64,000 nt of DNA. Origin: Caproiciproducens sp. NJN-50. Lineage in GTDB: Bacteria > Bacillota > Clostridia > Oscillospirales > Acutalibacteraceae. The stretch lies in NCBI RefSeq assembly GCF_004103755.1, contig NZ_CP035283.1, positions 1 to 64,000 on the forward strand. Direction: 5' to 3'. The notes below the pieces were generated by a model. It did no database searches, was not told the origin of the DNA, and saw nothing but the letters and a program-made list of their open reading frames with translations. The translations under genes and the position numbers were made by a program. Below, piece after piece: positions 51,963 to 60,785 of this stretch. Every line of letters begins with the position of its first letter. Position 1 is the stretch's first letter.

Positions 51963-52796
51963 ATGAAGATGCAGGCTTTGGATCTGAACAAGCTCAATCA
52001 ATTCTGCAAGAGAGAAATCGGCCGCTCCGGCGCGCGGGTCTCCCTGCTGGTCCACGACCTGACGGAGGGAAGGGACCTGATCTCCATCGAGGCCGGGCAC
52101 CGGGTCGTTTCCGCCAGCACGATCAAGACGGCGATCATGCTCGCGGCTTTCCGGCTCGTTCTGGATGGAAAACTGAGCCTGTCGCAGACGGTCCGGGTCC
52201 CGGAGGAAGAGGTCCTTGACGACACCCTCGTGTTCGACGCCGGGATGCGGGAATGCTCGCTGGAAGAAATGATTACCTGGATGATCGTCAACAGTGACAA
52301 CACCGCCACCAACGTTCTGATCGACGTTGTTGGAATGGAGGCGGTCAACGGCTTCTGCGCTTCGCTCGGGCTGAAATCGACCGGCCTTCAGCGTAAAATG
52401 CTGGATGGCGCCGCCGTCCGCTCCGGCCGGAACAACTACACCAGCGCCGCGGACCAGCTTCTCATCTACTCCGCCCTTTTCCGGGAGTCCATCCTCACAC
52501 CGGGGCTGTGCGGGCTGGCGAAAAGCATCCTGCTGCGCCAGAGGGACTGCACCATGGCTCTGCGCTATCTCTGCGGCGGGGAATCCGTTTCCTTCGCGCA
52601 CAAGACCGGCGGCCTCGACTTCCTGAGGCATGACGCGGGCATTTTCGATCTGCCCGGGCAAGCCTACTATTTCGGCTGTTTCGTGACCGGCTGCATGGAG
52701 GAATCGGACGAAAATCCGGTCGCGGAACGCCTGATCGGAACGCTGAGCAAAGCGGTTTACGAATCTTTCGCCGCGAAAAAATGTAATACAATGTAA
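51963..52796 (+). CDS. Serine hydrolase of the class A beta-lactamase fold
   Basis: 277-residue penicillin-recognising fold enzyme. Active-site motifs STIK at 52-55 (SxxK), SDN at 111-113 and KTG at 214-216 are intact, but the omega-loop glutamate region typical of true class A beta-lactamases (ExxLN) is not evident; there is LQRKMLDGAAVRSGRNNYTS instead. There is also no signal peptide or lipobox, so it is predicted to be cytoplasmic. It may be an esterase or amidase more than a resistance enzyme. AGAAAGGA precedes the ATG. Confidence 0.83.
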   Translation: MKMQALDLNKLNQFCKREIGRSGARVSLLVHDLTEGRDLISIEAGHRVVSASTIKTAIMLAAFRLVLDGKLSLSQTVRVPEEEVLDDTLVFDAGMRECSLEEMITWMIVNSDNTATNVLIDVVGMEAVNGFCASLGLKSTGLQRKMLDGAAVRSGRNNYTSAADQLLIYSALFRESILTPGLCGLAKSILLRQRDCTMALRYLCGGESVSFAHKTGGLDFLRHDAGIFDLPGQAYYFGCFVTGCMEESDENPVAERLIGTLSKAVYESFAAKKCNTM

Positions 52797-52877
52797 TTTT
52801 TATACTTGCTTTTAGGCACTATATAAATGTTCCCACATGATATTATTTATAATTATAGATTTACTTCGCAAGGAAGA

Positions 52878-52913
52878 GCAAGGGTGCTCGGCTGGCTGCC
52901 GGGCACCCTTTTG
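52878..52913 (+). terminator. Intrinsic terminator
   Basis: AAGGGTGCTCGGC-TGGCT-GCCGGGCACCCTT followed by TTTT, 80 bases after the hydrolase gene and just before the next gene. Confidence 0.85.
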
Positions 52914-52956
52914 CTATCAAACGGGTTTTTACAGGAATGAAAAGGAGAGGTTACCT

Positions 52957-54552
52957 ATGAAAAAGAGGAAAAGGCTTTTGGCGTTCCTCCTGTCGGCTGT
53001 CCTTCTGGCCGCGGCGGCGACGGGCTGCGGTCAGGCAAATTCCGGCGGAACGTCCTCATCCGCCTCCGGCGGCTCGGCTTCCTCCGCGAAGAGCGAGGCG
53101 GGCGACACGATTCTGTACGGGGCTTCCGCCGATCCGCGCGGACTGGACCCCGCGCTGGTCGACGACATCCAGTCGGTCAAGGTCATGAGCAACATCTACG
53201 AGGGTCTGCTCAAGTACAAAAGCGATTCCACCGACATCGAGCCCTGTCTGGCGACCTCCTGGGACGTCAGCGACGACGGGCTCACCTACACGTTCCATCT
53301 CCGCAAGGGAGTGAAGTTCCAGGACGGGACGGATTTCAACGCCGACGCGGTCGTGTTCAACATCGAGCGCCAGCTTCCCCCGAAGGTGGAAAAGGACATG
53401 GGCTACGCCTCCTTTGTCTACGGCTCCGTCAAGGACGTCAAGGCGGTCGACGAAAGCACGGTGCAGATCGGCATGAAGGAACCCTGCACGCCGTTCCTCC
53501 GGAATCTTGCCATGAATCTGGGGGCGCCGCTCGTCAGCCCGAAGGCGCTGCAGGACAGCAAGAACAATGTCAACGAAACTCCCTGCGGGACGGGTCCCTA
53601 CAAATTTGTGAAATGGGATAAGGACCAGGATATCGTTCTGGTGCGGAACGACGATTATTGGGGCGGCAAAGCCAAATGCAAAAACGTGATTTTCAAGACC
53701 ATCAAGGATAATTCCGCGCGCGTCGTCGCGCTGAACAACGGGGAAGTCGACATCATCGACGACTTCGACCACACGGTGGTGGACCAGATCACCGCTGCCG
53801 GAGACAAGGTGGAGAAAACTCCCGGCATGAACATCAACTACCTGATGTACAACTGCACCCGCGCGCCGTTCAACGACCCGAAGCTGCGGGCGGCGGTTTC
53901 GGCCGCGATCAATGTGCCGGAGCTGGTCCAAAGCCTGTATCAGGGGTATTCCGAGGCGGCGACCTCCATTCTCCCGACCTTCATGCCGGGCTATGACAAG
54001 AGCATCTCCCAGGTAGCCTACGATCCCGATTCGGCGAAAAAGACGCTTCAGGCGGCCGGAATCAAAAAGATCAGCATAACGACCTACTCCAGCGCCCGCC
54101 AGTACAATCCGGCGACCGGACAGACGCTCGCGGAGGCGGTCCAGGGGTATCTTTCCAAGATCGGGATCACCTGCACCATTGATTCCTACGACTGGACGAC
54201 GTTCAAATCCAAGCAGGAGGAGGGCAATTTCGACATCTGCTTCGGCGGCTGGATCGGCGACAACGGCGACCCGGACAATTTCCTCAATCTGCTGTCCGAC
54301 CAGGACCCGGGCATGAACGTCGCGCGCTACAACGACAAAACCTACACGGACCTGATCACAAAGGCGGTAAAGATGCCGGACGGGGCCGACCGGAACGCGG
54401 TCTATGTTCAGGCGCAGAAATATGCCGCGGAACAGGCGCCGTGGCTGCCGATCTCCCACGCGATGATCCTCTACGCGGTCAGCCCGAACGTGAAGGGGTT
54501 CAGTCTGCACATGACCGGCATGACGATGCTCGCGAACGTATCCAAGGGCTGA
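52957..54552 (+). CDS. Peptide/nickel-type ABC transporter substrate-binding lipoprotein
   Basis: 531-residue family 5 solute-binding protein (OppA/DppA type). Signal peptide with lipobox ATGC (Cys24), Ser/Gly-rich linker, then the conserved ASADPRGLDPALVDDIQS, FHLRKGVKFQDGTDFNADAV and NETPCGTGPYKFVKW. Likely binds oligopeptides; no permease or ATPase gene is nearby, so it must share components from another locus or be an orphan receptor. AAGGAGAGG precedes the ATG. The stop is followed at once by a family-A hairpin. Confidence 0.93.
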   Translation: MKKRKRLLAFLLSAVLLAAAATGCGQANSGGTSSSASGGSASSAKSEAGDTILYGASADPRGLDPALVDDIQSVKVMSNIYEGLLKYKSDSTDIEPCLATSWDVSDDGLTYTFHLRKGVKFQDGTDFNADAVVFNIERQLPPKVEKDMGYASFVYGSVKDVKAVDESTVQIGMKEPCTPFLRNLAMNLGAPLVSPKALQDSKNNVNETPCGTGPYKFVKWDKDQDIVLVRNDDYWGGKAKCKNVIFKTIKDNSARVVALNNGEVDIIDDFDHTVVDQITAAGDKVEKTPGMNINYLMYNCTRAPFNDPKLRAAVSAAINVPELVQSLYQGYSEAATSILPTFMPGYDKSISQVAYDPDSAKKTLQAAGIKKISITTYSSARQYNPATGQTLAEAVQGYLSKIGITCTIDSYDWTTFKSKQEEGNFDICFGGWIGDNGDPDNFLNLLSDQDPGMNVARYNDKTYTDLITKAVKMPDGADRNAVYVQAQKYAAEQAPWLPISHAMILYAVSPNVKGFSLHMTGMTMLANVSKG

Positions 54553-54728
54553 GCAGCGTACCGCTGCACCTACGGCCCGCCGGTCAAAACGGCAAAAATC
54601 CGTCTGCCTTGTTTGGCGGGACGGAGATTGGAATCTCCCGAAGCGAAAGCCGGGAACGCCGTAGGCGCGAAAAGACACTATGTGTCCGCCGCAGGCGCGA
54701 AAGACACTGTTCGTCCGGCCTGAGGACA
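54553..54728 (+). repeat. Family A repeat after the SBP gene
   Basis: GCAGCG-TAC-CGCTGC directly after the TGA, GGCGGGACGGAGATTGGAAT, GCCGGGAACGCCGTAGGC, then hairpins GACAC-TAT-GTGTC and GACAC-TGT-TCGTC, and GGCCTGAGGAC at the end. Confidence 0.9.
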
Positions 54729-54766
54729 AAAAGAGGAGCCGTCCCGCAGCGGGTCGGCTTCTCTTT
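54729..54766. terminator. Bidirectional terminator between convergent genes
   Basis: AAAGAGGAGCCGTCCCGC with GCGGGTCGGCTTCTCTTT; lies between the SBP gene and the end of the betaine operon. Confidence 0.82.
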
Positions 54767-54795
54767 GTATAAACAAAAAATAAAATTACACCTTG

Positions 54796-55701
54796 TTATG
54801 ATTTCGCGGGCAGCCATGCCTTGACGGTGTCCTCGTTGTCGTTCATCCAGGCGCGGGCCGCTTCAAGCGGGTCACTGGCGTCCTCGACGGCGCCCATCAG
54901 ATCGCCGAGCTGGTCGCTGGTCATCTTGAATTTCGTCAGAAATTCCGCGACTTCCGGCGCGTCCGTGTCAAGCCCTTTGCGGGAGAGCTTGTGGATGGAC
55001 TCCGCGCTGCCGTAAACGCCTTTCGGGTCGTCGAGGAACTTCAGGTCCCACTTGGCGAACATCCAGTGGGGCTGCCAGCCCGTCACGACGATCGGCTGTT
55101 TCTGGTCGATGGCTTTTTTCAGCGCCGCCGTCATGGTCGGGCCGCTTCCCGGCATCAGCTTGTAGCCGAGGCCGTATTCCTTGATCGCCTTGTCGGTCGC
55201 CGTCATGATCCCCGCGCCGGAATCGATGCCGACGATGGTTCCGTCGAAATCCGATTTCGCATTGTTCAAGTCTTCGATGCTGTTGATTTTGACATAGGAC
55301 GGGACGACAAGCCCGATTTTCGCGTTGTCGAAGCTGACTCCGTAATCCTTTAGCTCAGAGCCGTATTTCGCCATATAATCCTTGTGGGTGACCGGTAGCC
55401 AGCAGTCCAGGAAAACGTCGGTGCTGCCGTTCGCCAGCGAGGCGAACAGGGGCGCCACGTCCGTTTGGACCTGCTTGACCTCGTATCCCATTTTATCCAC
55501 CAGGATCGCGTTCATCAGGTTCGTCATCGCGATTCCTTCGGACCAGTTCACATAGCCGATCTGAATCACCGGCTTCGACTTTCCGCCGCCGGAGGTTTTG
55601 CTTCCCGCCGCGGAGCTCTCCTCGCCGGGCTGCGAGCAACCGGCCAGCAAACCCAAGCATAGAATTCCCGTTAGGAAGACCGCTGCAATTGATTTTTTCA
55701 T
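54796..55701 (-). CDS. Glycine betaine/choline ABC transporter substrate-binding lipoprotein (OpuAC-like)
   Basis: 301-residue solute receptor. Lipobox LAGC (Cys22), then IQIGYVNWSEGIAMTNLMNA, DVFLDCWLPVTHKDY, and VVTGWQPHWMFAKWDLKFLD: the Trp residues form the aromatic box that holds quaternary ammonium groups. It is the last of three genes (ATPase, permease, receptor) and starts 57 bases after the permease. Role: uptake of compatible solutes under osmotic stress. Confidence 0.94.
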   Translation of the reverse strand: MKKSIAAVFLTGILCLGLLAGCSQPGEESSAAGSKTSGGGKSKPVIQIGYVNWSEGIAMTNLMNAILVDKMGYEVKQVQTDVAPLFASLANGSTDVFLDCWLPVTHKDYMAKYGSELKDYGVSFDNAKIGLVVPSYVKINSIEDLNNAKSDFDGTIVGIDSGAGIMTATDKAIKEYGLGYKLMPGSGPTMTAALKKAIDQKQPIVVTGWQPHWMFAKWDLKFLDDPKGVYGSAESIHKLSRKGLDTDAPEVAEFLTKFKMTSDQLGDLMGAVEDASDPLEAARAWMNDNEDTVKAWLPAKS

Positions 55702-55758
55702 TTCAATCCCCTTTCTGTATTTTATATCTGAAACCCCAAAGGACGTTTTTTGATGAGG

Positions 55759-56601
55759 CTATTTCGCGTTGAGCTTTTTGGCATTGGACTTCCCAAGCCC
55801 CTGCGTGATGCGGTCCAGAACCATGGCGAGGATGACGACGGCCAGCCCGCCCTCGAATCCCTCGCCCACCTTGAGCTGGGTGATACCCTGCAGCACGATG
55901 ATGCCGAGGCCTTCGGCGCCGATCATGGAGGAGATGACCACCATGGAGAGCGAGAGCATGATCGTCTGGTTCAGCCCCGCCAGGATGGTCGGCATGGCGA
56001 GCGGGATCTGCACCTTGAACAGCATCTGGTTCCCCGTGCAGCCGAAGGAGCGCGCCGCCTCGATCACGTCGCCCGGCACCTGCCGGATTCCCAGGTTGGT
56101 CAGCCGGACGGCGGGCGGCATGGCGAAGATCACGGTCGCGACCGCGCCCGGCACCACGCCGAGGTCGAAGAAATAGACCGCCGGGATCAGATACACGAAA
56201 GCCGGCATCGTCTGCATAAAGTCCAGAATCGGCCTGACGATGCGGTTGACCGTTTCGCTGCGCGACATCCAGATGCCAAGCGGGATCCCGATGACCAGCG
56301 CGATCAGCGTGGAAGTCACCACCAGCGCGAGCGTTTCCATGGTCTCCGTCCACAGGCCGATCGAAACGACGATCAGCAGGCCGGCGGCGGTAAAGATCGC
56401 GGTGCCGCGTCCCGCCAGGCGCCACGCGAGCAGCGCCAGGATCAGGATCATGACGTAAAACGGCAGCCAGCCGAACAGCGTTTCAAAAGAGGTGATGACC
56501 CAGAGCAGGACCATTTTGATTCCGCCGAAAAATCCGGCCCAGTTGGCCGTCATCCAGTCGATGGCCCTCTCCACCACGTCCCCGATCGGAAGTCTAATCA
56601 T
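55759..56601 (-). CDS. Glycine betaine/proline ABC transporter permease (OpuAB/ProW-like)
   Basis: 280-residue permease with about six helices and a BPD_transp_1 domain; the EAA loop is EAARSFGCTGNQMLFKVQIP. The start is ATG 56601, eight bases from GGAGAGGAG; the ATG at 56607 is too close to that site. It overlaps the end of the ATPase gene by eight bases, so the two are coupled. Some tail residues (LGKSNAKKLNAK) are basic. Confidence 0.94.
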   Translation of the reverse strand: MIRLPIGDVVERAIDWMTANWAGFFGGIKMVLLWVITSFETLFGWLPFYVMILILALLAWRLAGRGTAIFTAAGLLIVVSIGLWTETMETLALVVTSTLIALVIGIPLGIWMSRSETVNRIVRPILDFMQTMPAFVYLIPAVYFFDLGVVPGAVATVIFAMPPAVRLTNLGIRQVPGDVIEAARSFGCTGNQMLFKVQIPLAMPTILAGLNQTIMLSLSMVVISSMIGAEGLGIIVLQGITQLKVGEGFEGGLAVVILAMVLDRITQGLGKSNAKKLNAK

Positions 56602-57796
56602 TTTCATTCTCCTCTCCGAGGATCCCCGAAAGAACGGATACTTTCATGATAATGCCCATTACCTTCCGTTCCCCGTCCACCACCACGATCGGGTATCTGG
56701 AATTGATGACCAGAGGAAGGAGCGCCTGGATGGATGTGTCCGGCGGAACGGTCGCTACATTCGTGTCGATGGCGCTCTTGATGCTCTCCGGGTCGTGGGC
56801 TCCCGATTTGAGCAGCTCCACCGCGTTGTCGATGGAAAGGATCCCCTTCAGGTGGCGCTCCCGGTCCACGACGAAAATGCTGGAGATGGAAGCCTCCCGC
56901 ATCTTGCGCACCGCGACCCGGACTCCGTCCTTCGCGTAGGCGATCGGGTCCGGCCGCTTCATGATGGTGGAGGCGGTCACGACCTTGACGCGGTTGACGT
57001 CCTGCACAAATTCCCTGACATAGTCGTCGGCCGGGTTCGTGAGGATGTCCTCCGGGGTGCCGGTCTGCACGATGACGCCGTCCTTCATGATCGCGATCTT
57101 GTCCCCGAGCTTCAACGCCTCGTCGAGGTCGTGCGTGATGAAGATGATCGTCTTGTGCATCCTGGCCTGCAGCGCCAGCAGTTCGTCCTGCATCTCCTTT
57201 CGGATCAGCGGGTCCAGCGCGCTGAACGCCTCGTCCATCAAAAGGATGTCCGGGTCGTTCGCCAGGGCGCGCGCCAGGCCGACGCGCTGCTGCATGCCGC
57301 CGGAGAGCTGCGAGGGCATGCGGTCCTCGTGTCCCTCCAGGCCGACCAGGCGAAGCGCCTCAAGCGCCTTTTCCCGGCGCGTTTTCGAATCGACGCCCTG
57401 AATCTCCAGCCCGAATTCCACGTTGCTTTCCACCGTCCGGTGCGGCAGCAGCGCGAAATTCTGAAAGACCATCGCGACTTTTTTGCGGCGGATGTTCAGC
57501 AGCGCGTCCCTGCCGCAGTCCACGATGTTTTCGCCGTCGATCAGCACTTCTCCCGAAGTCGGGCGGATGAGCAGGTTCAGGCAGCGGATCAGCGTGGATT
57601 TTCCGCTCCCCGAAAGCCCCATGACAACAAAGATCTCTCCCTCTTCCACTTTGAAATTCGCGTTGTTCACGCCGACTCCATGCCCCGTTGACTTCAAAAT
57701 TTCGGCTTTTCCCTTTCCGCCCTCCAGCATCGGAATAATCTTTTTGGGGTTGGAACCGAATATTTTATACAAATTTTTGACTTCAACTTTTGGCAT
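56594..57796 (-). CDS. Glycine betaine/proline ABC transporter ATPase with CBS domains (OpuAA/ProV-like)
   Basis: 400-residue ATPase. Walker A GLSGSGKS at 60-67, signature QLSGGMQQRVGLARAL, Walker B ILLMDEAFSALDPL, then a tandem CBS pair (about 275-390) that in OpuA senses ionic strength or c-di-AMP. The N-terminal part (KNLYKIFGSNPKKIIPMLE) is typical of the OpuAA branch. It is the first gene of the operon and has a consensus promoter upstream (57853-57881). Confidence 0.96.
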   Translation of the reverse strand: MPKVEVKNLYKIFGSNPKKIIPMLEGGKGKAEILKSTGHGVGVNNANFKVEEGEIFVVMGLSGSGKSTLIRCLNLLIRPTSGEVLIDGENIVDCGRDALLNIRRKKVAMVFQNFALLPHRTVESNVEFGLEIQGVDSKTRREKALEALRLVGLEGHEDRMPSQLSGGMQQRVGLARALANDPDILLMDEAFSALDPLIRKEMQDELLALQARMHKTIIFITHDLDEALKLGDKIAIMKDGVIVQTGTPEDILTNPADDYVREFVQDVNRVKVVTASTIMKRPDPIAYAKDGVRVAVRKMREASISSIFVVDRERHLKGILSIDNAVELLKSGAHDPESIKSAIDTNVATVPPDTSIQALLPLVINSRYPIVVVDGERKVMGIIMKVSVLSGILGEENEND

Positions 57797-57852
57797 TTTA
57801 TCACTCCCTTTTTGAACAACTCAAGAACCGTGCGAATGAAACATACAACTCT

Positions 57853-57881
57853 ATTATAGCTTGTAAGTTGCAGGGTGTCAA
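57853..57881 (-). promoter_or_regulatory. Promoter of the betaine transporter operon
   Basis: On the minus strand TTGACA (57881-57876), 17-base spacer, TATAAT (57858-57853): a perfect sigma-A consensus. Such a strong promoter for an osmoprotectant operon implies repression or post-translational control under low osmolarity. Confidence 0.88.
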
Positions 57882-58058
57882 CCTCAGCCCTTTTCTAATG
57901 TAAATATTTGGAAAATATTTTCGTGAATTATGAATTGCATCCTCGCTGGAGTTGAGGTAAAATGACTTTTGCAAGCCCGGATGACCGGGGGATGATGCGC
58001 ATATGATAAGAGCAGGGTACCAAACAAAGTCCTGAGAGGGAATACTGGAGGGATTTTC

Positions 58059-58787
58059 ATGTGGGATCGTTCGATTTTAAAATCAAACGCAAAGGTGGCG
58101 CTTCGGGGGCGGTACTGGACAGCGTTTTTGGTCACGCTCCTCTTTGCGGTGCTGGCCGAATGGCTGAACTGGGCAGACAGCGGTTTCCGGCGGCTGTTTG
58201 AATCTCAGGCCTGGCACGGCGGGGCGAGGCATCTGTTCCGCTGGTCCCCGCTGGAGGGGCTCGGAGGCTGGCTCTGCATATTCTATGTTATTTTTATCGT
58301 GCATCCGCTCCTGATCGGAGCCGCACGGTATTTTGTCCGCAATCATTTTGAGCCGGCCCGCACGGAGACCCTGTTCAGCGGTTTTCAGTGGAATTACGGG
58401 AACGGCGTTGGCGTCCTGTTCATCACGCGCCTTTTTATCATCCTGTGGACCTTTCTCTTCATCATTCCCGGCATTGTCAAACTGGTCCAGTACAGTATGG
58501 TTCCGTTTCTTCTTTCCGACAACCCCTCCCTGCCCGGCGAACGGGCGCGGGAGATCAGCCGCAGAATGACCGACGGGCAGAAGGGCGCCATTTTTGTGTT
58601 CTGGCTGTCGTTTCTCGGCTGGTTCCTGCTCGGGGCGCTTTGCTTCGGCGTGGGGATCCTGTTTATCCTGCCCTATTTCAGCGCGTCTCAGTCGGAGCTT
58701 TACCTGCTTCTGCGCGGCCGGGCGCTGGGCCTCGGCTTTGTCCGGCCGGAGGAGCTCTGCCTGGCTCAGTCGGCTTCCCGGCCCTGA
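58059..58787 (+). CDS. DUF975 family membrane protein
   Basis: 242-residue membrane protein with about five helices. The start MWDRSILKSNAKVALRGRYW and the middle FIIPGIVKLVQYSMVPFLLS followed by SREISRRMTDGQK-like sequence (AREISRRMTDGQKGAIF) define DUF975. The family is common in Firmicutes; function unknown. GGAGG precedes the ATG. It is divergent from the betaine operon and lies before the coiled-coil protein. Confidence 0.87.
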   Translation: MWDRSILKSNAKVALRGRYWTAFLVTLLFAVLAEWLNWADSGFRRLFESQAWHGGARHLFRWSPLEGLGGWLCIFYVIFIVHPLLIGAARYFVRNHFEPARTETLFSGFQWNYGNGVGVLFITRLFIILWTFLFIIPGIVKLVQYSMVPFLLSDNPSLPGERAREISRRMTDGQKGAIFVFWLSFLGWFLLGALCFGVGILFILPYFSASQSELYLLLRGRALGLGFVRPEELCLAQSASRP

Positions 58788-58941
58788 ATCCGCCTTGATA
58801 GAATTCCCTGATTTGCCGGTTTCATGCCGGGGGCAAAATGACGGACAAAAATAAGAAGAAAATGAGAAAAATCAAATTTTTCCTAAAAATCCCAGATTTA
58901 CTGCCGATATACAATTATCAAGCAGTAAGGCAGGGTTGTCT

Positions 58942-59388
58942 ATGGCGGTGGAAAATATCTCGTCGGTTGCCTCTTCGGGCAGCCTGGTCCCGGACTCCAG
59001 CCAGAGCTCAGAGCAGGACCGGATCACCGAACTCGTTCGGCTGGAGCAGGATGTCCAGAAGCTGAAATCCGACTATAAGGATAAAGCGAAAAACAACGGG
59101 ATGTCGCAAATTGATATCAACAGCAAAATCAGAAGATATGAAAAGCTGATTGCGAAAATCGAGCAGGAAATCCGCCAGATCAAAAAAAGGGTCTCGTCGA
59201 AGCCGGTCGAAGTGAGGAAAAACGGCGAAGCCGCGGACGGCGCTTCCGGAAAGAGCGACAGTGCGGTCCTTTCAATGGCGGCCCTGAAAACGTCTTACCG
59301 GATGCTGTTCCCGGAGCCTTCCGGCGCGGAACAGCCTGAAGCGGAGCTGGCGGCGCAGACGAGAAACAATCTGGACCAGTTGGTTTAG
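58942..59388 (+). CDS. Small coiled-coil protein, FlxA-like
   Basis: 148-residue hydrophilic protein. A serine-rich N-terminus is followed by a coiled coil (about 28-82) with EQDVQKLKSDYKDKAKNNGM and KIRRYEKLIAKIEQEIRQIK, which resembles the FlxA-like family. The C-terminal half is Ala/Glu-rich. No secretion signal. The family assignment is tentative and no function follows. It ends at a bidirectional terminator. Confidence 0.6.
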   Translation: MAVENISSVASSGSLVPDSSQSSEQDRITELVRLEQDVQKLKSDYKDKAKNNGMSQIDINSKIRRYEKLIAKIEQEIRQIKKRVSSKPVEVRKNGEAADGASGKSDSAVLSMAALKTSYRMLFPEPSGAEQPEAELAAQTRNNLDQLV

Positions 59389-59392
59389 CGTG

Positions 59393-59439
59393 AAAAATCC
59401 CCCGGCCTTTGGAAATTCCAAAAGCCGGGGGATTTTTTT
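59393..59439. terminator. Bidirectional terminator
   Basis: AAAAATCCCCCGGCCTTTGG with its complement and a short loop, flanked by A- and T-runs, between the convergent coiled-coil and glycolipid synthase genes. Confidence 0.92.
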
Positions 59440-59449
59440 CGGAAAAAGG

Positions 59450-60574
59450 TCACTGCCGCGTTTGTTCGTACAGCTCCTGAATCAGGCGGAGAATATTCTC
59501 GGCGGAGCGGGACTTGTCAAATCCCCTGCAAGAGGAACGCATGTCGCTCAGCTTCTGGCTGTCCGCCAACAGGGAGCGGATGGTCTCCCCGCAATCGTCG
59601 CCGTTTTCCAGCTTTACCGCCATATTGTGTGTCAGGAGAAAGTTGGCGTTGTCCTCCTCCTGGCCGGGGATCGCGTCGAAAACAGCCAGCGGTATGCCGC
59701 AGGCGAGCGCTTCCGATACGGTCAGTCCGCCGGGCTTGGTGATCAGCAGGTCCGAGGCGTGCATGTAATTTTCCACTTCGTCGGTGAAAAATACCAGCTT
59801 TGTCGGCTTCGGGCTCTCCGGAATCAGCTTTGCAAACTCCTCATGGAGCCTTCCGTTCCGCCCGGTGATGACGATGATCTGGAATTTCATGTCAAGCCGG
59901 ACGATCTGCCGGTAAATTTTCAGAATATTGGTCACGCCGAAGCTCCCCGCCATCACCAGAATCGTGGGAAGAGCCTGGTCCAGCCCAATGCGTTTCAGAA
60001 AGGCCGCGTTATCCCCCTCCGAGAAAAAAACATTTTCCACCGGGATGCCGAACGGATAAATTTTTTCCTTCGGCACGCCCATGGCCTCCATTTCCGAGAT
60101 CATGTCGCCGTTCGCGACCACGTAGGCGTCCACCCGGTCCGCGATCCAGGCGCGGTGAGGGCCGTAGTCGGTCATCAGGCAGATCAGCGGCGCGGTGACT
60201 GCTCCCGCCCATTTCAAATGCGAAATCATCTCGGTTGCGAACGGATGCGTCGAAATGATGACGTCCGGTCTTTTTTCCTCCAGAAGCGGAATGAGCTTCT
60301 GGCTGAAAACGCCGCTGAACCGCGACACCAGGCTGGACAGGAGGTTGTCCTCGTTGGTCCTGCGGTAAAGCTGGCCGAACACTTTCGGCGTTTTGGTCGC
60401 GAGAAAATGATATCCGTCGCAGACGGTCTTGTCCAGGACGCTGCTGATGCTTTTCAGCGCGTCGACCACATCGACCTCGCATCCGGAGGAATGCTCTGAA
60501 ATATAAGCCTGAATGGCCCGGGAAGCGCGCACGTGCCCGCCGCCGGTGGCCGCTGTCAAAATTAATAGTTTCAC
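59450..60574 (-). CDS. Diacylglycerol glucosyltransferase / MGDG synthase family (UgtP-like)
   Basis: 374-residue GT-B glycosyltransferase that transfers sugar from a nucleotide donor to diacylglycerol, making membrane glycolipids and the anchor of lipoteichoic acid. The N-terminal MGDG_synth domain (LLILTAATGGGHVRASRAIQ; STHPFATEM; DYGPHRAW) and the donor-binding part with VMAGSFGV and ITKPGGLTVSEALACGIPLA are complete. It may also be a related lipid II-type enzyme, but the GGGH motif favours this family. Convergent with the coiled-coil gene. Confidence 0.9.
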   Translation of the reverse strand: MKLLILTAATGGGHVRASRAIQAYISEHSSGCEVDVVDALKSISSVLDKTVCDGYHFLATKTPKVFGQLYRRTNEDNLLSSLVSRFSGVFSQKLIPLLEEKRPDVIISTHPFATEMISHLKWAGAVTAPLICLMTDYGPHRAWIADRVDAYVVANGDMISEMEAMGVPKEKIYPFGIPVENVFFSEGDNAAFLKRIGLDQALPTILVMAGSFGVTNILKIYRQIVRLDMKFQIIVITGRNGRLHEEFAKLIPESPKPTKLVFFTDEVENYMHASDLLITKPGGLTVSEALACGIPLAVFDAIPGQEEDNANFLLTHNMAVKLENGDDCGETIRSLLADSQKLSDMRSSCRGFDKSRSAENILRLIQELYEQTRQ

Positions 60575-60715
60575 GGAAACACCCCTGAATTTTATCTTAT
60601 ACGAAGCTTTCTTCGGGTTATACCAAGGTGATTATATCATATATTTGGAAAAGATGCCATTCTCAGCCCCGGAAGACGGGCGAAGGGCAAAACAAAACGG
60701 TAACAGGACTGTGAC

Positions 60716-60767
60716 TTTACGAGCGGCCGCGCGGGGGCTATAATGGAATCGCGGCCGCATGCGGCCG
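60716..60767 (+). promoter_or_regulatory. Promoter and start-site palindrome of the VanW gene
   Basis: TTTACG (60716-60721), 17-base spacer, TATAAT (60739-60744). The perfect 16-bp palindrome CGGCCGCATGCGGCCG (60752-60767) begins at the predicted start of transcription, so it could be an operator or a 5' hairpin protecting the mRNA. Confidence 0.65.
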
Positions 60768-60785
60768 AAAACAGGGGGTACGAAG

